A DNA stretch of 64,000 nt from Actinacidiphila epipremni. GTDB taxonomy: Bacteria > Actinomycetota > Actinomycetes > Streptomycetales > Streptomycetaceae. The notes beneath the pieces were generated by a model. The model ran no database searches, was not told the DNA's origin, and saw only the letters and a program-made list of their open reading frames with translations. How positions within the stretch are numbered: the stretch's first letter is position 1; every line of letters begins with the position of its first letter. The stretch spans positions 1-64,000 of the forward strand of contig NZ_JAATEJ010000036.1 of the NCBI RefSeq assembly GCF_012034175.1. Direction: 5' to 3'. The position numbers and the translations under genes were made by a program. Shown piece after piece: positions 45,975 through 54,905 of the stretch.

Positions 45975-47785
45975 TGCTGCTCCTTCAGGGGTGCATACGG
46001 GGCCTGGCCGGTGCCGGCGGGCGCTCCCACCGCCCCATCATCCCCGACGCCGGGCCCGCTCCGCGCGCCGCGTACCGGCGGGAAGTCATGGCCCTCGGTG
46101 GGCCGCACGTCCAGGGTGCGGTGCGGGGTGAGGCGGACGGCGAGGTGGCGGCGCCAGGCGCGGTCGTCGCGCTCGGGGCGGTCCTCGCGCCAGTGGCAGC
46201 CGCGGGTCTCCTCGCGGCGCCGGGCGGCGGCGACCAGGACCCGCGCGACCAGGCCGAGGTTGGTGGCCTCCCACGTCTCCACGCAGGGCTCGGCGGTCTT
46301 GCCCTCCCGGTCGTACGCCTCGACGGCCGCGGTGTGCAGCCGCTCCAGCGCGCCCGCCGCCTGCGTCAGCGACGCGGCGCTGCGCAATACGCCGGCGCCG
46401 GCGGTCATGATGCGCTGCACCTCGTAGCGGGCCTCGGAGGCCAGCAGCGGGGCGCCGCCGGGCGGCGGCACGAGCGGTACGGCCGGCTCCCCGGCGCGGG
46501 CCGCGAGCGCCGCCATGACGTCCTCGGCGATGCGCTCGGCGAAGACCAGGCCCTCCAGGAGCGAGTTCGACGCGAGGCGGTTGGCGCCGTGGACGCCCGT
46601 GCAGGCGACCTCGCCGCACGCGTAGAGCCCGGGGACGGTGGTCCGGCCGTGCAGGTCGGTGCGCACGCCACCGGAGGCGTAGTGGGCGGCGGGGGCGACC
46701 GGGATCAGCCCGGTGACCGGGTCGATGCCGTGGGCGCGGCAGGCGGCGAGGATGGTCGGGAAGCGCTGCTCCCACATGGCCGCGCCGAAGTGCCGGCCGT
46801 CGAGGAACATGTGGTCGGCGCCGGTCTCCTGCATGCGGCGGGTGATGCCCTTGGCGACGATGTCGCGCGGCGCGAGCTCGGCGAGTTCGTGCTGGCCGAC
46901 CATGAAGCGGGTGCCGTCGGCGTCCACGAGGTACGCGCCCTCGCCGCGGACGGCCTCCGACACCAGCGGCTGCTGGCCCTCGGCGTCGGGGCCGAGCCAC
47001 AGCACGGTGGGGTGGAACTGCACGAACTCGATGTCGCTGACCTCGGCGCCGGCCCGCAGCGCGAGCGCCACGCCGTCGCCGGTGGAGACGGCGGGGTTGG
47101 TGGTGGCGGAGAAGACCTGGCCCATACCGCCGGTGGCGAGCACCACGACGGGTGCGTGGACCGCGCCGACGCCGTCGCGCCGGCCCTCGCCCATGACGTG
47201 CAGGGTGACGCCCGCGGTGCGGCCTTCCGCGTCGTCGAGCAGGTCCAGGACCAGCGCGTTCTCGATCAGCTCGATCCGGGCGGCGCGTACCGCCTCGATG
47301 AGGGCGCGGGAGACCTCGGCGCCGGTCGCGTCGCCGCCGGCGTGCGCGATACGGCGGCGGTGGTGGCCGCCCTCGCGGGTCAGCAGGACCTCGCCGGTGG
47401 CCGGGTCGGTGTCAAAGCGGGCGCCGGTCGCGATGAGCCGGCGGACCGCGCCGGGGCCCTCGGAGACCAGGGTGCGTACCGCGTTCTCGTCGCACAGGCC
47501 CGCGCCGGCGACGAGGGTGTCGTCGAGGTGCTGCTCGGGGGTGTCGCCGTCGCCGAGGGCCGCGGCGATGCCGCCCTGCGCCCAGCGCGTCGAGCCGTCG
47601 TCGAGGTGGGCCTTGGTCACGACGGTGACCTTCGCGCCGGCCGCGGCGCAGCGCAGCGCCACCGTCAGGCCCGCGACGCCGGAGCCCACGACGACGACGT
47701 CGGCGCCGAGGGCCCAGCCGGGGGCGGGGGCGTGCAGTCGTATGCCGGTGCTTGCGCCGGCGGTGCCGGCTCCCGATGCGGTCAT
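45971..47785 (-). CDS. nadB: L-aspartate oxidase
   Basis: FAD enzyme oxidising aspartate to iminoaspartate, the first step of NAD synthesis. 604 residues. FAD-binding [16 protein letters not shown] at the N-terminus; [34 protein letters not shown] and [11 protein letters not shown] are family signatures. The ATG overlaps the panC stop and its own stop overlaps the nadC start, both by four bases. The partner quinolinate synthase nadA is not in this window. Confidence 0.96.
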   Translation of the reverse strand: MTASGAGTAGASTGIRLHAPAPGWALGADVVVVGSGVAGLTVALRCAAAGAKVTVVTKAHLDDGSTRWAQGGIAAALGDGDTPEQHLDDTLVAGAGLCDENAVRTLVSEGPGAVRRLIATGARFDTDPATGEVLLTREGGHHRRRIAHAGGDATGAEVSRALIEAVRAARIELIENALVLDLLDDAEGRTAGVTLHVMGEGRRDGVGAVHAPVVVLATGGMGQVFSATTNPAVSTGDGVALALRAGAEVSDIEFVQFHPTVLWLGPDAEGQQPLVSEAVRGEGAYLVDADGTRFMVGQHELAELAPRDIVAKGITRRMQETGADHMFLDGRHFGAAMWEQRFPTILAACRAHGIDPVTGLIPVAPAAHYASGGVRTDLHGRTTVPGLYACGEVACTGVHGANRLASNSLLEGLVFAERIAEDVMAALAARAGEPAVPLVPPPGGAPLLASEARYEVQRIMTAGAGVLRSAASLTQAAGALERLHTAAVEAYDREGKTAEPCVETWEATNLGLVARVLVAAARRREETRGCHWREDRPERDDRAWRRHLAVRLTPHRTLDVRPTEGHDFPPVRGARSGPGVGDDGAVGAPAGTGQAPYAPLKEQQ

Positions 47786-48627
47786 TGCTCGGCTCCGAAT
47801 TCCAGCGGGATGTTGTCGATGAGGCGGGTCGTCCCGATCCGCGCGGCGACGGCGAGGACGGCGGGCCCGGTGTGGCCGGGGGCGGCCTCGGTGAAGTCGG
47901 CGGGGTCGATCAGGGCGAGGTAGTCCGGTGTGACGGGCGGCTCGCCGGCCGCGGCGGCGTCCAGGACCGTACGGGCGGCCCGTACGGTGGCGGCGGGGCC
48001 GCCGGGGGCGGCGTCGCGGCCGGCGAACAGGGCGCGGGACAGGGCGCGGGCGGCGGTGCGCTCGGCGGGCGCGAGGTAGCGGTTGCGGCTGGACATGGCG
48101 ACGCCGTCGGGCTCGCGGACGGTCGGGGCGCCGATGATCTCGACGGGGAAGTTCAGGTCGGTGGCCATCCGGCGGATCAGGGCGAGCTGCTGGGCGTCCT
48201 TCTGGCCGAAGACGGCGGCCTCGGGGCGGGTCAGGTGCAGCAGCTTGGCGACGACGGTGAGCATGCCGTCGAAGTGGCCGGGGCGGGACGCGCCCTCGTA
48301 CCGCTCCCCCATCGGCCCGGCGCTGATCCGCACCTGCGGCTCGCCGCCGGGGTAGACCTCGTCGGCGTCCGGGGCGAAGACGGTGTCGGCGCCGGCCGCG
48401 GCGGCGAGCTCGACGTCGGCGGCGAGGGTGCGCGGGTAGCGGGCCAGGTCCTCGTGCGGGCCGAACTGGAGCGGGTTGACGAAGACGGTGACGGTGACCT
48501 GGCCGGTGCCCGCGCGGGCGCGGGCGGCGCGTATCAGCGAGGCGTGGCCGTCGTGGAGGGCGCCCATGGTCATGACCACGGCCGATGCCGGCGGCAGCTC
48601 CTTGGCGTGGTGGACCAGCTCGGTCAT
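47782..48627 (-). CDS. panC: Pantoate-beta-alanine ligase
   Basis: Makes pantothenate from pantoate and beta-alanine with ATP. 281 residues: [17 protein letters not shown] (HIGH-like), [32 protein letters not shown] and [12 protein letters not shown] (KMSKS-like). The ATG overlaps the stop of the upstream oxidoreductase gene (ATGA). The N-terminus is slightly shorter than usual. Confidence 0.95.
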   Translation of the reverse strand: MTELVHHAKELPPASAVVMTMGALHDGHASLIRAARARAGTGQVTVTVFVNPLQFGPHEDLARYPRTLAADVELAAAAGADTVFAPDADEVYPGGEPQVRISAGPMGERYEGASRPGHFDGMLTVVAKLLHLTRPEAAVFGQKDAQQLALIRRMATDLNFPVEIIGAPTVREPDGVAMSSRNRYLAPAERTAARALSRALFAGRDAAPGGPAATVRAARTVLDAAAAGEPPVTPDYLALIDPADFTEAAPGHTGPAVLAVAARIGTTRLIDNIPLEFGAEQ

Positions 48628-49532
48628 GCGGTGCCCCCGTCTCGGTGGGTGGGTTCGTCCGACAGGGCGCCCAGCAGCGCCTCGGCGTACTCGGCCTTGA
48701 GCATGCCGTTGGCCAGGGCGCGGTCGGCGGTGGCGCGGGCCATGGCGATGTAGGAGGGCACGGTCTCGGGCGCGTGGGCGCGCAGCTCGCGCAGGTGGGC
48801 GGCGACGGTGCCGGCGTCGCCGCGGGCGACCGGGCCGGTCAGGGCGGCGTCGCCGGAGCGCAGGGCGTTGTCCAGGGAGGCGCCGAGCAGCGGGCCCAGC
48901 ATCCGGCCGGGCTCCTGGACGCCGGCGGTACGCAGCAGGTCCATGGCCTGCGCCACGAGGGTGACCAGGTGGTTGGAGCCGATGGCGAGGGCGGCGTGGT
49001 AGAGGGGGCGGGCGTCCTCCTCGACCCACTCCGGTTCGCCGCCCATCTCGATGACCAGGGCTTCGGCGGCGAGCCGCAGCTCGCCGGGCGCGGTCACGCC
49101 GAAGGTGCAGCCGGCCAGGCGCTGGACGTCCACGGGGGTGCCGGTGAACGTCATCGCCGGGTGCAGGGCCAGGGGCAGCGCCCCGGCGCGCAGCGCCGGA
49201 TCCAGCACGGCGGTGCCGTAGCGGCCCGAGGTGTGCACCAGGAGCTGGCCGGGGCGGACGGCGCCGGTCTCTGCGAGGCCGCTGACCAGGGCGGGGAGGG
49301 CGTCGTCCGGGACGGTGAGCAGGACGAGGTCGGCGGCGGCCATGACCTGGCCGGGCTCCAGCATGGGCACGCCCGGCAGCAGTGCCTCGGCCCTGCGCCG
49401 GGAGGCCTCCGACACGCCGGAGGCGGCGACGGGGCGGTGCCCCGCCATCCCCAGCGCCGCGGCCAGCGCGGGCCCCACCCGCCCGGCCCCGACGACCCCC
49501 ACGGTCAGCCGGCCGGGCCGCTCCTCCACCAT
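48624..49532 (-). CDS. Rossmann-like and DUF2520 domain oxidoreductase
   Basis: 302 residues. The N-terminal NAD(P)-binding part opens [19 protein letters not shown]; the C-terminal DUF2520 part has [20 protein letters not shown]. It looks like a small dehydrogenase related to ProC/ketopantoate reductase. As first gene of the panC-nadB-nadC-coaX operon it could make a precursor such as pantoate; this is inference only. The promoter lies in the repeat-filled gap upstream. Confidence 0.85.
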   Translation of the reverse strand: MVEERPGRLTVGVVGAGRVGPALAAALGMAGHRPVAASGVSEASRRRAEALLPGVPMLEPGQVMAAADLVLLTVPDDALPALVSGLAETGAVRPGQLLVHTSGRYGTAVLDPALRAGALPLALHPAMTFTGTPVDVQRLAGCTFGVTAPGELRLAAEALVIEMGGEPEWVEEDARPLYHAALAIGSNHLVTLVAQAMDLLRTAGVQEPGRMLGPLLGASLDNALRSGDAALTGPVARGDAGTVAAHLRELRAHAPETVPSYIAMARATADRALANGMLKAEYAEALLGALSDEPTHRDGGTA

Positions 49533-49634
49533 GTCGCCTCCCGCTCGGGGTTTTCGTCAATCCTACGCGAAGCCTCTCTCCTCGCACCCTGCCCCCGGGG
49601 GCTGCCCCGTCCTGCCGTCCCCGGACCTTCCCCC

Positions 49635-50192
49635 GGTGGTGGGTTGCTCGCGCCGTTCCCCGCGCCCCTTTCGCTTCGGGGGATGCCCCCTCATGCCCGT
49701 GACGCGACCATCCGCCGGTGGTGGGTTGCGCGCGCAGTTCCCCGCGCCCCTCGCTTCGGGGTGCCCCGTCCTGCCGTCCCGCGACCTCCCGTCCATCTCG
49801 GCTGGTCGCTCCGTTCTCCCCCAGCGCTTCGCCTGGGGGTACCCCCACGCAGCCCCTGGGTATGCGTGCCCTCGCCGGTCAGAGCCCGCGCCTACGGCGC
49901 AGGGCAAGCACCAGACGCCACGCATACGCGCGAGGTCAACAAACCAGGGGCGCGGGGAACTGCGCGAGCAACCCACCACCGGCGGATGGTCGCGTCACGG
50001 GCATGAGGGGGCATCCCCCGAAGCGAAGGGGGCGCGGGGAACTGCGCGACCAGCCCACCACCGGCAGAAGGTCGCGTCACGGGCATGAGGGGGCATCCCC
50101 CGAAGCGAAAGGGGGCGCGGGGAACTGCGCGACCAGCCCACCACCAGCGGACGATCGCGGGACGGCAGGGCGGGGCAGCCCGGAGCGGGAGG
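49635..50192. repeat. Five 82-bp repeats in two facing arms (family 2)
   Basis: Left arm units: 49635-49716 and 49717-49795. Right arm units, reverse complement: 49947-50027, 50028-50110 and 50111-50192. The common core, read on the right arm, is GGGGCGCGGGGAACTGCGCG, then ACCAGCCCACCACC, GGTCGCGTCACGGGCATGAG and GGGGCATCCCCCGAAGCGAA. The arms could pair as a long hairpin. The core string recurs, from memory, in intergenic DNA of many Streptomyces. Confidence 0.85.
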
Positions 50193-50281
50193 GGTCCCGG
50201 GGGCGGCCCCGGGGGTGGGGTCCACCTGGAGGGGGAGGGGGGATCAGCCGCGGGGGGGACCTCGCGGAGCGACACGCTGCT

Positions 50282-50294
50282 TACGCTGAATTAC
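50282..50294 (+). promoter_or_regulatory. Leaderless -10 box of the histidine kinase gene
   Basis: TACGCT (50282-50287) followed by seven bases and the GTG start at 50295; no ribosome binding site. This fits a leaderless message. Confidence 0.55.
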
Positions 50295-51500
50295 GTGCAG
50301 CGCGTCTACGACTTCTTCCGCCGACACCCGACGTGGGTCGACAGCTCATGGGCTGCCGTCCTGCTCGCCGCGTGCGCCGCGTGGATCGCCGCGGACCACT
50401 CCCCCTCACCCGCGGCGCGCCTCGCCGCCGTCCCGGTGTCCTTCGCGCTGGCCGTCACCGTGGCGCTGCGCCGCCGCGCGCCCGAGCGCATGCTGCTGGT
50501 CGCGATCGCGACGGGCGTCGCCCAGCTCGTGCTGAACGTCAAGGCGCCGAACCCCGGCGACGCCGCCATGCTCGTGGTCATCTACACGTGCGCCTCGAAC
50601 GGCGCCCGCTGGTCCTCCCGGCTGGCCCTGACCGCGGGGCTGCTGGCGACGCCGATCGCCATGGTGCGCTGGCCCCCGGACAGCGAATACTCCACGATCT
50701 GGACGACGCTGATCCAGACGTTCTTCCTGACGGTGATCTTCGCCCTCTCCTGGGTGATCGGCGACCGGCTGCGCACCCGCCGGGCGTATTACGCCCAGCT
50801 GGAGGAGCGCGCCGAGCGCATGCACCGGGAGCGCGAGGCGCAGTCCAAGGCGGCGGTGGCCGCCGAGCGGGCGCGGATCGCCCGGGAGCTGCACGACGTC
50901 GTGGCGCACAACGTCTCGGTGATGGTCGTGCAGGCGGACGGCGCCGCGTACGTCCTGGACGCCGCCCCGGACCAGGCGCGGCAGGCGCTGGGCACGATCT
51001 CCAGCACCGGCCGCCAGGCCCTGGCGGAGATGCGCCGGCTGCTGGGCCTGCTGCGGGCCGGCGACGACGCGGGCGGCGAGTACGTGCCGCAGCCGGGCGT
51101 GGACCAGCTGGCCGACCTGATCGAGCAGGTGCGCGGCGCGGGCCTGCCGGTGCGGTTCGAGGTCGCGGGGCAGGCGCGGCCCCTGTCCAGCGGCGTGGAG
51201 CTGACGGCGTACCGCATCGTGCAGGAGGCGCTGACGAATGTGCGCAAGCACGGCGGGGACGGGGCGAGCGCGAGCGTCGTGCTGGGCTTCGGGGACGCCG
51301 CGCTGGACCTGCTGATCGAGGACGACGGGCGGGGCGGCCCGGACGGGCTGTACCAGCAGGGCGGCCGGGACGGCCTCGGGCAGGGCCTGATCGGCATGCG
51401 GGAGCGGATCGGCATGGTCGGCGGCACGCTGACGGCCGGGCCGCGGCCGGGCGGCGGTTTCCGGGTGAGCGCGATGCTGCCGCTGCGGGCCGGGACGTAA
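50295..51500 (+). CDS. NarL-type sensor histidine kinase
   Basis: 401 residues. Four to five membrane spans in the first ~155 residues, a coiled coil (LEERAERMHREREAQSKAAV), then the HisKA_3 domain with H200 in RIARELHDVVAHNVSVM, and the HATPase domain (TAYRIVQEALTNVRKHGG, DDGRGG, GLIGMRERIGMVGG). It has almost no outside loop, so the signal may be sensed in the membrane. Start GTG 50295 by the leaderless -10. Partner regulator follows after 39 bp. Confidence 0.92.
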   Translation: MQRVYDFFRRHPTWVDSSWAAVLLAACAAWIAADHSPSPAARLAAVPVSFALAVTVALRRRAPERMLLVAIATGVAQLVLNVKAPNPGDAAMLVVIYTCASNGARWSSRLALTAGLLATPIAMVRWPPDSEYSTIWTTLIQTFFLTVIFALSWVIGDRLRTRRAYYAQLEERAERMHREREAQSKAAVAAERARIARELHDVVAHNVSVMVVQADGAAYVLDAAPDQARQALGTISSTGRQALAEMRRLLGLLRAGDDAGGEYVPQPGVDQLADLIEQVRGAGLPVRFEVAGQARPLSSGVELTAYRIVQEALTNVRKHGGDGASASVVLGFGDAALDLLIEDDGRGGPDGLYQQGGRDGLGQGLIGMRERIGMVGGTLTAGPRPGGGFRVSAMLPLRAGT

Positions 51501-51539
51501 GAGCGTGAAGGACGGGGACACCGAGCGGATGGGGTACTG

Positions 51540-52229
51540 ATGGGGATCCGGGTCATGCTGGTGGACGACCAGGTGCTGCTGCGCACCGGTTTCCGCATGG
51601 TGCTGGCGGCGCAGCCGGACATGGAGGTCGTCGCGGAGGCGAGCGACGGCGCGGAGGCGCTGGAGGTGCTGCGGGCGACCCGGGTCGACGTGGTGCTGAT
51701 GGATGTGCGGATGCCGCGGATGGACGGTGTCGAGGCGACCCGGCGGATCTGCGGCGGGGAGCGGGACCGGGAGGACGGGGCGCCGCGGGTGCTGATCCTG
51801 ACGACCTTCGACCTGGACGAGTACGCGTTCGCCGCGCTCAAGGCGGGGGCGGCGGGCTTCATGCTCAAGGACGTGCCGCCGGACGAGCTGCTGACGGCGA
51901 TCCGGGCGGTGCACAGCGGTGACGCGGTGGTCGCGCCGAGTACGACCCGGCGGCTGCTGGACCGGTTCACGCCGATGCTGCCGGCGCCGGAGGCGGAGCC
52001 GCGGCACAAGGAGCTGGAGCGGCTGACCGAGCGGGAGCGCGAGGTGCTGATGCTGGTGGCGCAGGGCCTGTCGAACGGCGAGATCGCCGGCAAGCTCGTG
52101 CTGTCGGAGGCGACGGTCAAGACACACGTCGGGCGGATCCTGACCAAGCTGGGCCTGCGCGACCGGGTGCAGGCGGTGGTGCTGGCCTACGAGTCGGGGC
52201 TGGTGCGGGCGGGCGGCGGCGGGCTGTGA
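51540..52229 (+). CDS. NarL/LuxR family response regulator
   Basis: 229 residues. Receiver with VDDQ acidic pocket, phospho-Asp D55 in LMDVRMPR, and Lys in FMLKDVPPD. C-terminal LuxR HTH: LTEREREVLMLVAQGLSNGE and SEATVKTHVGRILTKLGLRD. Paired with the kinase upstream. Its last 43 bases overlap the convergent ArsR gene and contain one copy of an 18-bp duplication. Confidence 0.93.
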   Translation: MGIRVMLVDDQVLLRTGFRMVLAAQPDMEVVAEASDGAEALEVLRATRVDVVLMDVRMPRMDGVEATRRICGGERDREDGAPRVLILTTFDLDEYAFAALKAGAAGFMLKDVPPDELLTAIRAVHSGDAVVAPSTTRRLLDRFTPMLPAPEAEPRHKELERLTEREREVLMLVAQGLSNGEIAGKLVLSEATVKTHVGRILTKLGLRDRVQAVVLAYESGLVRAGGGGL

Positions 52230-52597
52230 GCCGGCTCCTGCCGTGGAGCCGGCTCCTGCCGTGACGGGTCGGGCCCGTCCAGGACGAGGTCCAGCAGCCC
52301 GGGGAAGCGCGCGTCGAACTCCGCGCGGCGCAGCCGGTTGAGCCGCCGGGGCCCGGCGTCGCGCTGCTCGACCAGGCCGGCGGCCCGCAGCGTCGCGAAG
52401 TGGTGGCTGAGCGCGGCCTTGCCGACGGGCACGTCGAAGGACCCGCAGCTGCGGCTCCACTCCTCGGACAGCGCGAGCTCGCGCACCAGGCGCAGACGTA
52501 CGGGGTCGGCAAGAGCACTAAGCGCGGCCAGAAGGGGTACGTCGTCGGGGTGGGTGTGATCCGGGGCTGCCCGGTGGTGCGCCCGCGGTGCCGTCAT
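52187..52597 (-). CDS. ArsR family regulator
   Basis: 136 residues. Winged helix: LAALSALADPVRLRLVRELA, VGKAALSHHFATLRAAGLVE and PRRLNRLRRAEFDARFPGLL. The metal-binding Cys pair of ArsR/SmtB is not obvious (one Cys in SRSCGSF), so it may sense something else. ATG 52597 behind GGAGACGCC. It is divergent from an oxidoreductase gene that it probably represses. Its C-terminus overlaps the response regulator gene. Confidence 0.88.
   Translation of the reverse strand: MTAPRAHHRAAPDHTHPDDVPLLAALSALADPVRLRLVRELALSEEWSRSCGSFDVPVGKAALSHHFATLRAAGLVEQRDAGPRRLNRLRRAEFDARFPGLLDLVLDGPDPSRQEPAPRQEPAHSPPPPARTSPDS
52229..52264. repeat. 18-bp tandem duplication in two overlapping 3' ends
   Basis: GAGCCGGCTCCTGCCGTG occurs twice in a row. 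In ArsR it encodes the repeated peptide RQEPAPRQEPA. It sits right after the stop of the response regulator, so it looks like a recent duplication at a gene junction. Confidence 0.75.
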
Positions 52598-52663
52598 GGC
52601 GTCTCCCCGGAGGTGCGGCGGAATGGGACCCGGCTTGCCGGGTGTTCGATCAAAACCATACAG

Positions 52664-52690
52664 TGTTGAGTGTTCGCTTCTCATTGAACA
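52664..52690. promoter_or_regulatory. Probable ArsR operator
   Basis: TGTTGAGTG (52664-52672) and CATTGAACA (52682-52690) match as an inverted repeat in 7 of 9 positions, around a 9-base centre. It lies in the only AT-rich stretch between the divergent arsR and oxidoreductase genes. Confidence 0.45.
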
Positions 52691-52733
52691 GTCGGCCGCG
52701 GTCGCCGGACCGGGCCAGCAAGGGGGACGCGCC

Positions 52734-53705
52734 ATGCGCGCAATGATCTTCGACGAGTTCGGCGGTCCCGAGGTGCTGCACCCGGTGGACCTGCCGGATC
52801 CGGTGCCCGGGCCCGGCGAGGTCACCGTCGCCGTCGCCTTCGCGGGCATCAACTTCGCCGACATCCTGGCCCGTTCGCAGGGCTACCGGGTCGATTCGCT
52901 GCCCTTCCGCCCCGGCCTCGAAGTCTCCGGCCGGGTGCTGGCGGTCGGCGAGGGCGTCACGGGACTCGCACCCGGCGACGAGGTCGCCTCCTTCGTCCGC
53001 GGCGGCGGCTACGCCGAGATCGCGCTGGTGCCCGCCGCCACGACCTTCCCCGTACCGCAGGGCCTGGACCTGCGGACCGCGGCGACGCTGCCGAGCGTGC
53101 TGCCGACCGGGTACGCGCTGCTGCACGACATAGCGCGGCTGCGCGAGGGCGACACCGTGCTCGTCCACAGCGCGGCCGGCGGCGTCGGCACGGTCGCGGG
53201 CCAACTGGCCAGGCTCGGCGGGGCGAGCGCGGTCTACGGGGTCGTCTCCAGCATGGACAAGGCGCCGCACGCCCTGAAGTCCGGTTACGACCAGGTCTTC
53301 CTCACCGCAGACTTCGACGAGGAGGTGCGCGCCGCGACCGGCGGGCGGGGCGTGGACATCGCCCTCGACCCGATCGGCGGCGAGACCTTCCGCCGTACGC
53401 TCGCGGTCACCGCGCGCTTCGGGCGGCTGGTGTCGTTCGGCAACTCCGGTTCGGCCGCGCCCTGGCAGATCGGGCCCGCCGACCTCTACCCGCCGGGGCT
53501 GTCGGTGTCCGGCTTCTCGCTGATGGGGCTCGCCGCGGCGGACCCCGAGCGGCTGCGGGAGCTGGTCCAGGAGGCGTTCCGCACGGTCGTGGACGGCGGC
53601 GTGGAGCTGCCGGTGTCGGCGGAGTTCGCCCTCACCGACGCGGCGCAGGCGCACCGGCTGGTGGAGTCCCGTACGACGACCGGCAAGCTCCTGCTGCGCC
53701 CCTGA
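52734..53705 (+). CDS. NADPH:quinone oxidoreductase-like dehydrogenase
   Basis: 323 residues of the medium-chain family. MRAMIFDEFGGPEVLHPVDL, GINFADILARSQGY and the cofactor motif VLVHSAAGGVGTVAGQLARL fit QorA-like enzymes; no structural zinc cysteines. GGGGGACG seven bases upstream supports ATG 52734. Divergent from arsR and probably controlled by it. Confidence 0.88.
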   Translation: MRAMIFDEFGGPEVLHPVDLPDPVPGPGEVTVAVAFAGINFADILARSQGYRVDSLPFRPGLEVSGRVLAVGEGVTGLAPGDEVASFVRGGGYAEIALVPAATTFPVPQGLDLRTAATLPSVLPTGYALLHDIARLREGDTVLVHSAAGGVGTVAGQLARLGGASAVYGVVSSMDKAPHALKSGYDQVFLTADFDEEVRAATGGRGVDIALDPIGGETFRRTLAVTARFGRLVSFGNSGSAAPWQIGPADLYPPGLSVSGFSLMGLAAADPERLRELVQEAFRTVVDGGVELPVSAEFALTDAAQAHRLVESRTTTGKLLLRP

Positions 53706-53711
53706 CGGGAG

Positions 53712-54857
53712 TTACGCCGCCGGCGGCAGGCGGCGGGCGAAGTCGGCCGCGGCGGCGCGGATGTCGGCCTCGGTCCAGGCGAGCGTGCCCGCCTCGACCG
53801 AGACCTCCGTCATGGACAGCCCCGGCAGCCGCGGCTCGAAGAACTCGGCGCGGCCGAAGAGGGATTCGCCCCGCTCCTCGGCCTGCGCGAGCGCAGCGGC
53901 GTTGAGCACGTCCTCGGGGTAGGGCAGCCACACCTGGAACTCATGGGTGTGCGGCACGTCCGGGTACGTACGCGGCCAGTTCGCGCCGCCCTCCGCCAGT
54001 CCCTCGCGCAACGCCCGTGCGACGAGGGCGGCGTGGGCGACGTACGAGGGCAGCCTGGGCAGTTCGTTGCGCAGGCCGGCCAGCGCGGACAGCGCCGCGG
54101 GGAACTGCTGGTAGATCTGGCCGCCGTAGCGGTGCCGCCACGCCTTCGCCTCGGCGACGACGTCCGCGGGGGCGGCGAGGGCGGCGCCGGACAGGGCGCC
54201 GAGCGACTTGTAGAAGCTCACGTAGACGCTGTCGGCCAGGCCCGCGATGTCGGCGAGGGAGCGGCCGAAGTGCGGGGCGCACTCCCAGAGTCGGGCGCCG
54301 TCGAAGTGGACGACGGCGTCGCGCTCGCGGGCCGCCGCGACGGTCTGCGTCAGCTCCTCCCACGTGGGCAGCACGAAACCGGCGACGCGCAGCGGCAGTT
54401 CGAGCATGAGGGTGCCGAACGGCTCGTCTAGGTCGCGCACTTCGTCGGCGCTGGGCATGCGCGGGTCCCTGGTCGGGTGGACGGTGCGCAGGCCGCTCAC
54501 CGCCTTGAGCGCGTCGCGCTCGTACTGCTCGGGGTGGGCGAGCGGGTGCAGGGCGACCAGCGGGTTGCCGGTGCGGGCGGCCCAGATACGCAGGGCCACT
54601 TGCTGGGCCATGGTGCCGCTCGGGAAATAGGCGGCGGCCTGCGTGCCCAGGAGCTCCGCGACCCGGCGTTCGAGCTCGCCGACGACGCCGTCCTCGTCGC
54701 CGTAGAAGTCCAGCGGGCCGGTGAGGTCGTAGGCGTCGGCGCTCTCGCTCACGAGCCGCGCGAGGCGCTCCGCGAGGTTCTCGCGGGGAGGGTTGGCGAG
54801 GATGCGCGTGCACGCGCGGAGGGCGGCGAGCCGCCGGGCCTTGTCGTCGTCGCTCAT
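53712..54857 (-). CDS. Beta-eliminating lyase family, probable threonine aldolase
   Basis: 381 residues, PLP-dependent fold type I. PSGTMAQQVALRIW, HFDGARLWECAPHFGRSL (Asp that contacts the pyridine ring) and SFYKSLGALSGAALAAP (cofactor Lys) match low-specificity threonine aldolases, which split threonine to glycine and acetaldehyde. Tail-to-tail with the oxidoreductase gene, six bases apart. The N-terminal ~45 residues are longer than in typical LtaE. Confidence 0.87.
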   Translation of the reverse strand: MSDDDKARRLAALRACTRILANPPRENLAERLARLVSESADAYDLTGPLDFYGDEDGVVGELERRVAELLGTQAAAYFPSGTMAQQVALRIWAARTGNPLVALHPLAHPEQYERDALKAVSGLRTVHPTRDPRMPSADEVRDLDEPFGTLMLELPLRVAGFVLPTWEELTQTVAAARERDAVVHFDGARLWECAPHFGRSLADIAGLADSVYVSFYKSLGALSGAALAAPADVVAEAKAWRHRYGGQIYQQFPAALSALAGLRNELPRLPSYVAHAALVARALREGLAEGGANWPRTYPDVPHTHEFQVWLPYPEDVLNAAALAQAEERGESLFGRAEFFEPRLPGLSMTEVSVEAGTLAWTEADIRAAAADFARRLPPAA

Positions 54858-54905
54858 GCGTCGAACCTAACGCCGCCGGGCTCCCCGCAGCCCTCCGGGC
54901 GGGCC

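Larger units (their letters stand above)
49533..50294. other. Gene-free region filled with inverted repeat array
   Basis: 762 bp between divergent operons. Besides the five 82-bp repeats (49635-50192) it has a central hairpin CCCCCAG/CTGGGGG (49818-49839). The -10 box of the kinase gene lies at its right end. Open frames crossing it are artefacts of the repeats. Confidence 0.7.

Noticed and set aside
49635-50192. CRISPR array
   Set aside because: Units are directly joined at 82 bp without unique spacers and occur in opposite orientations; no cas genes are near.
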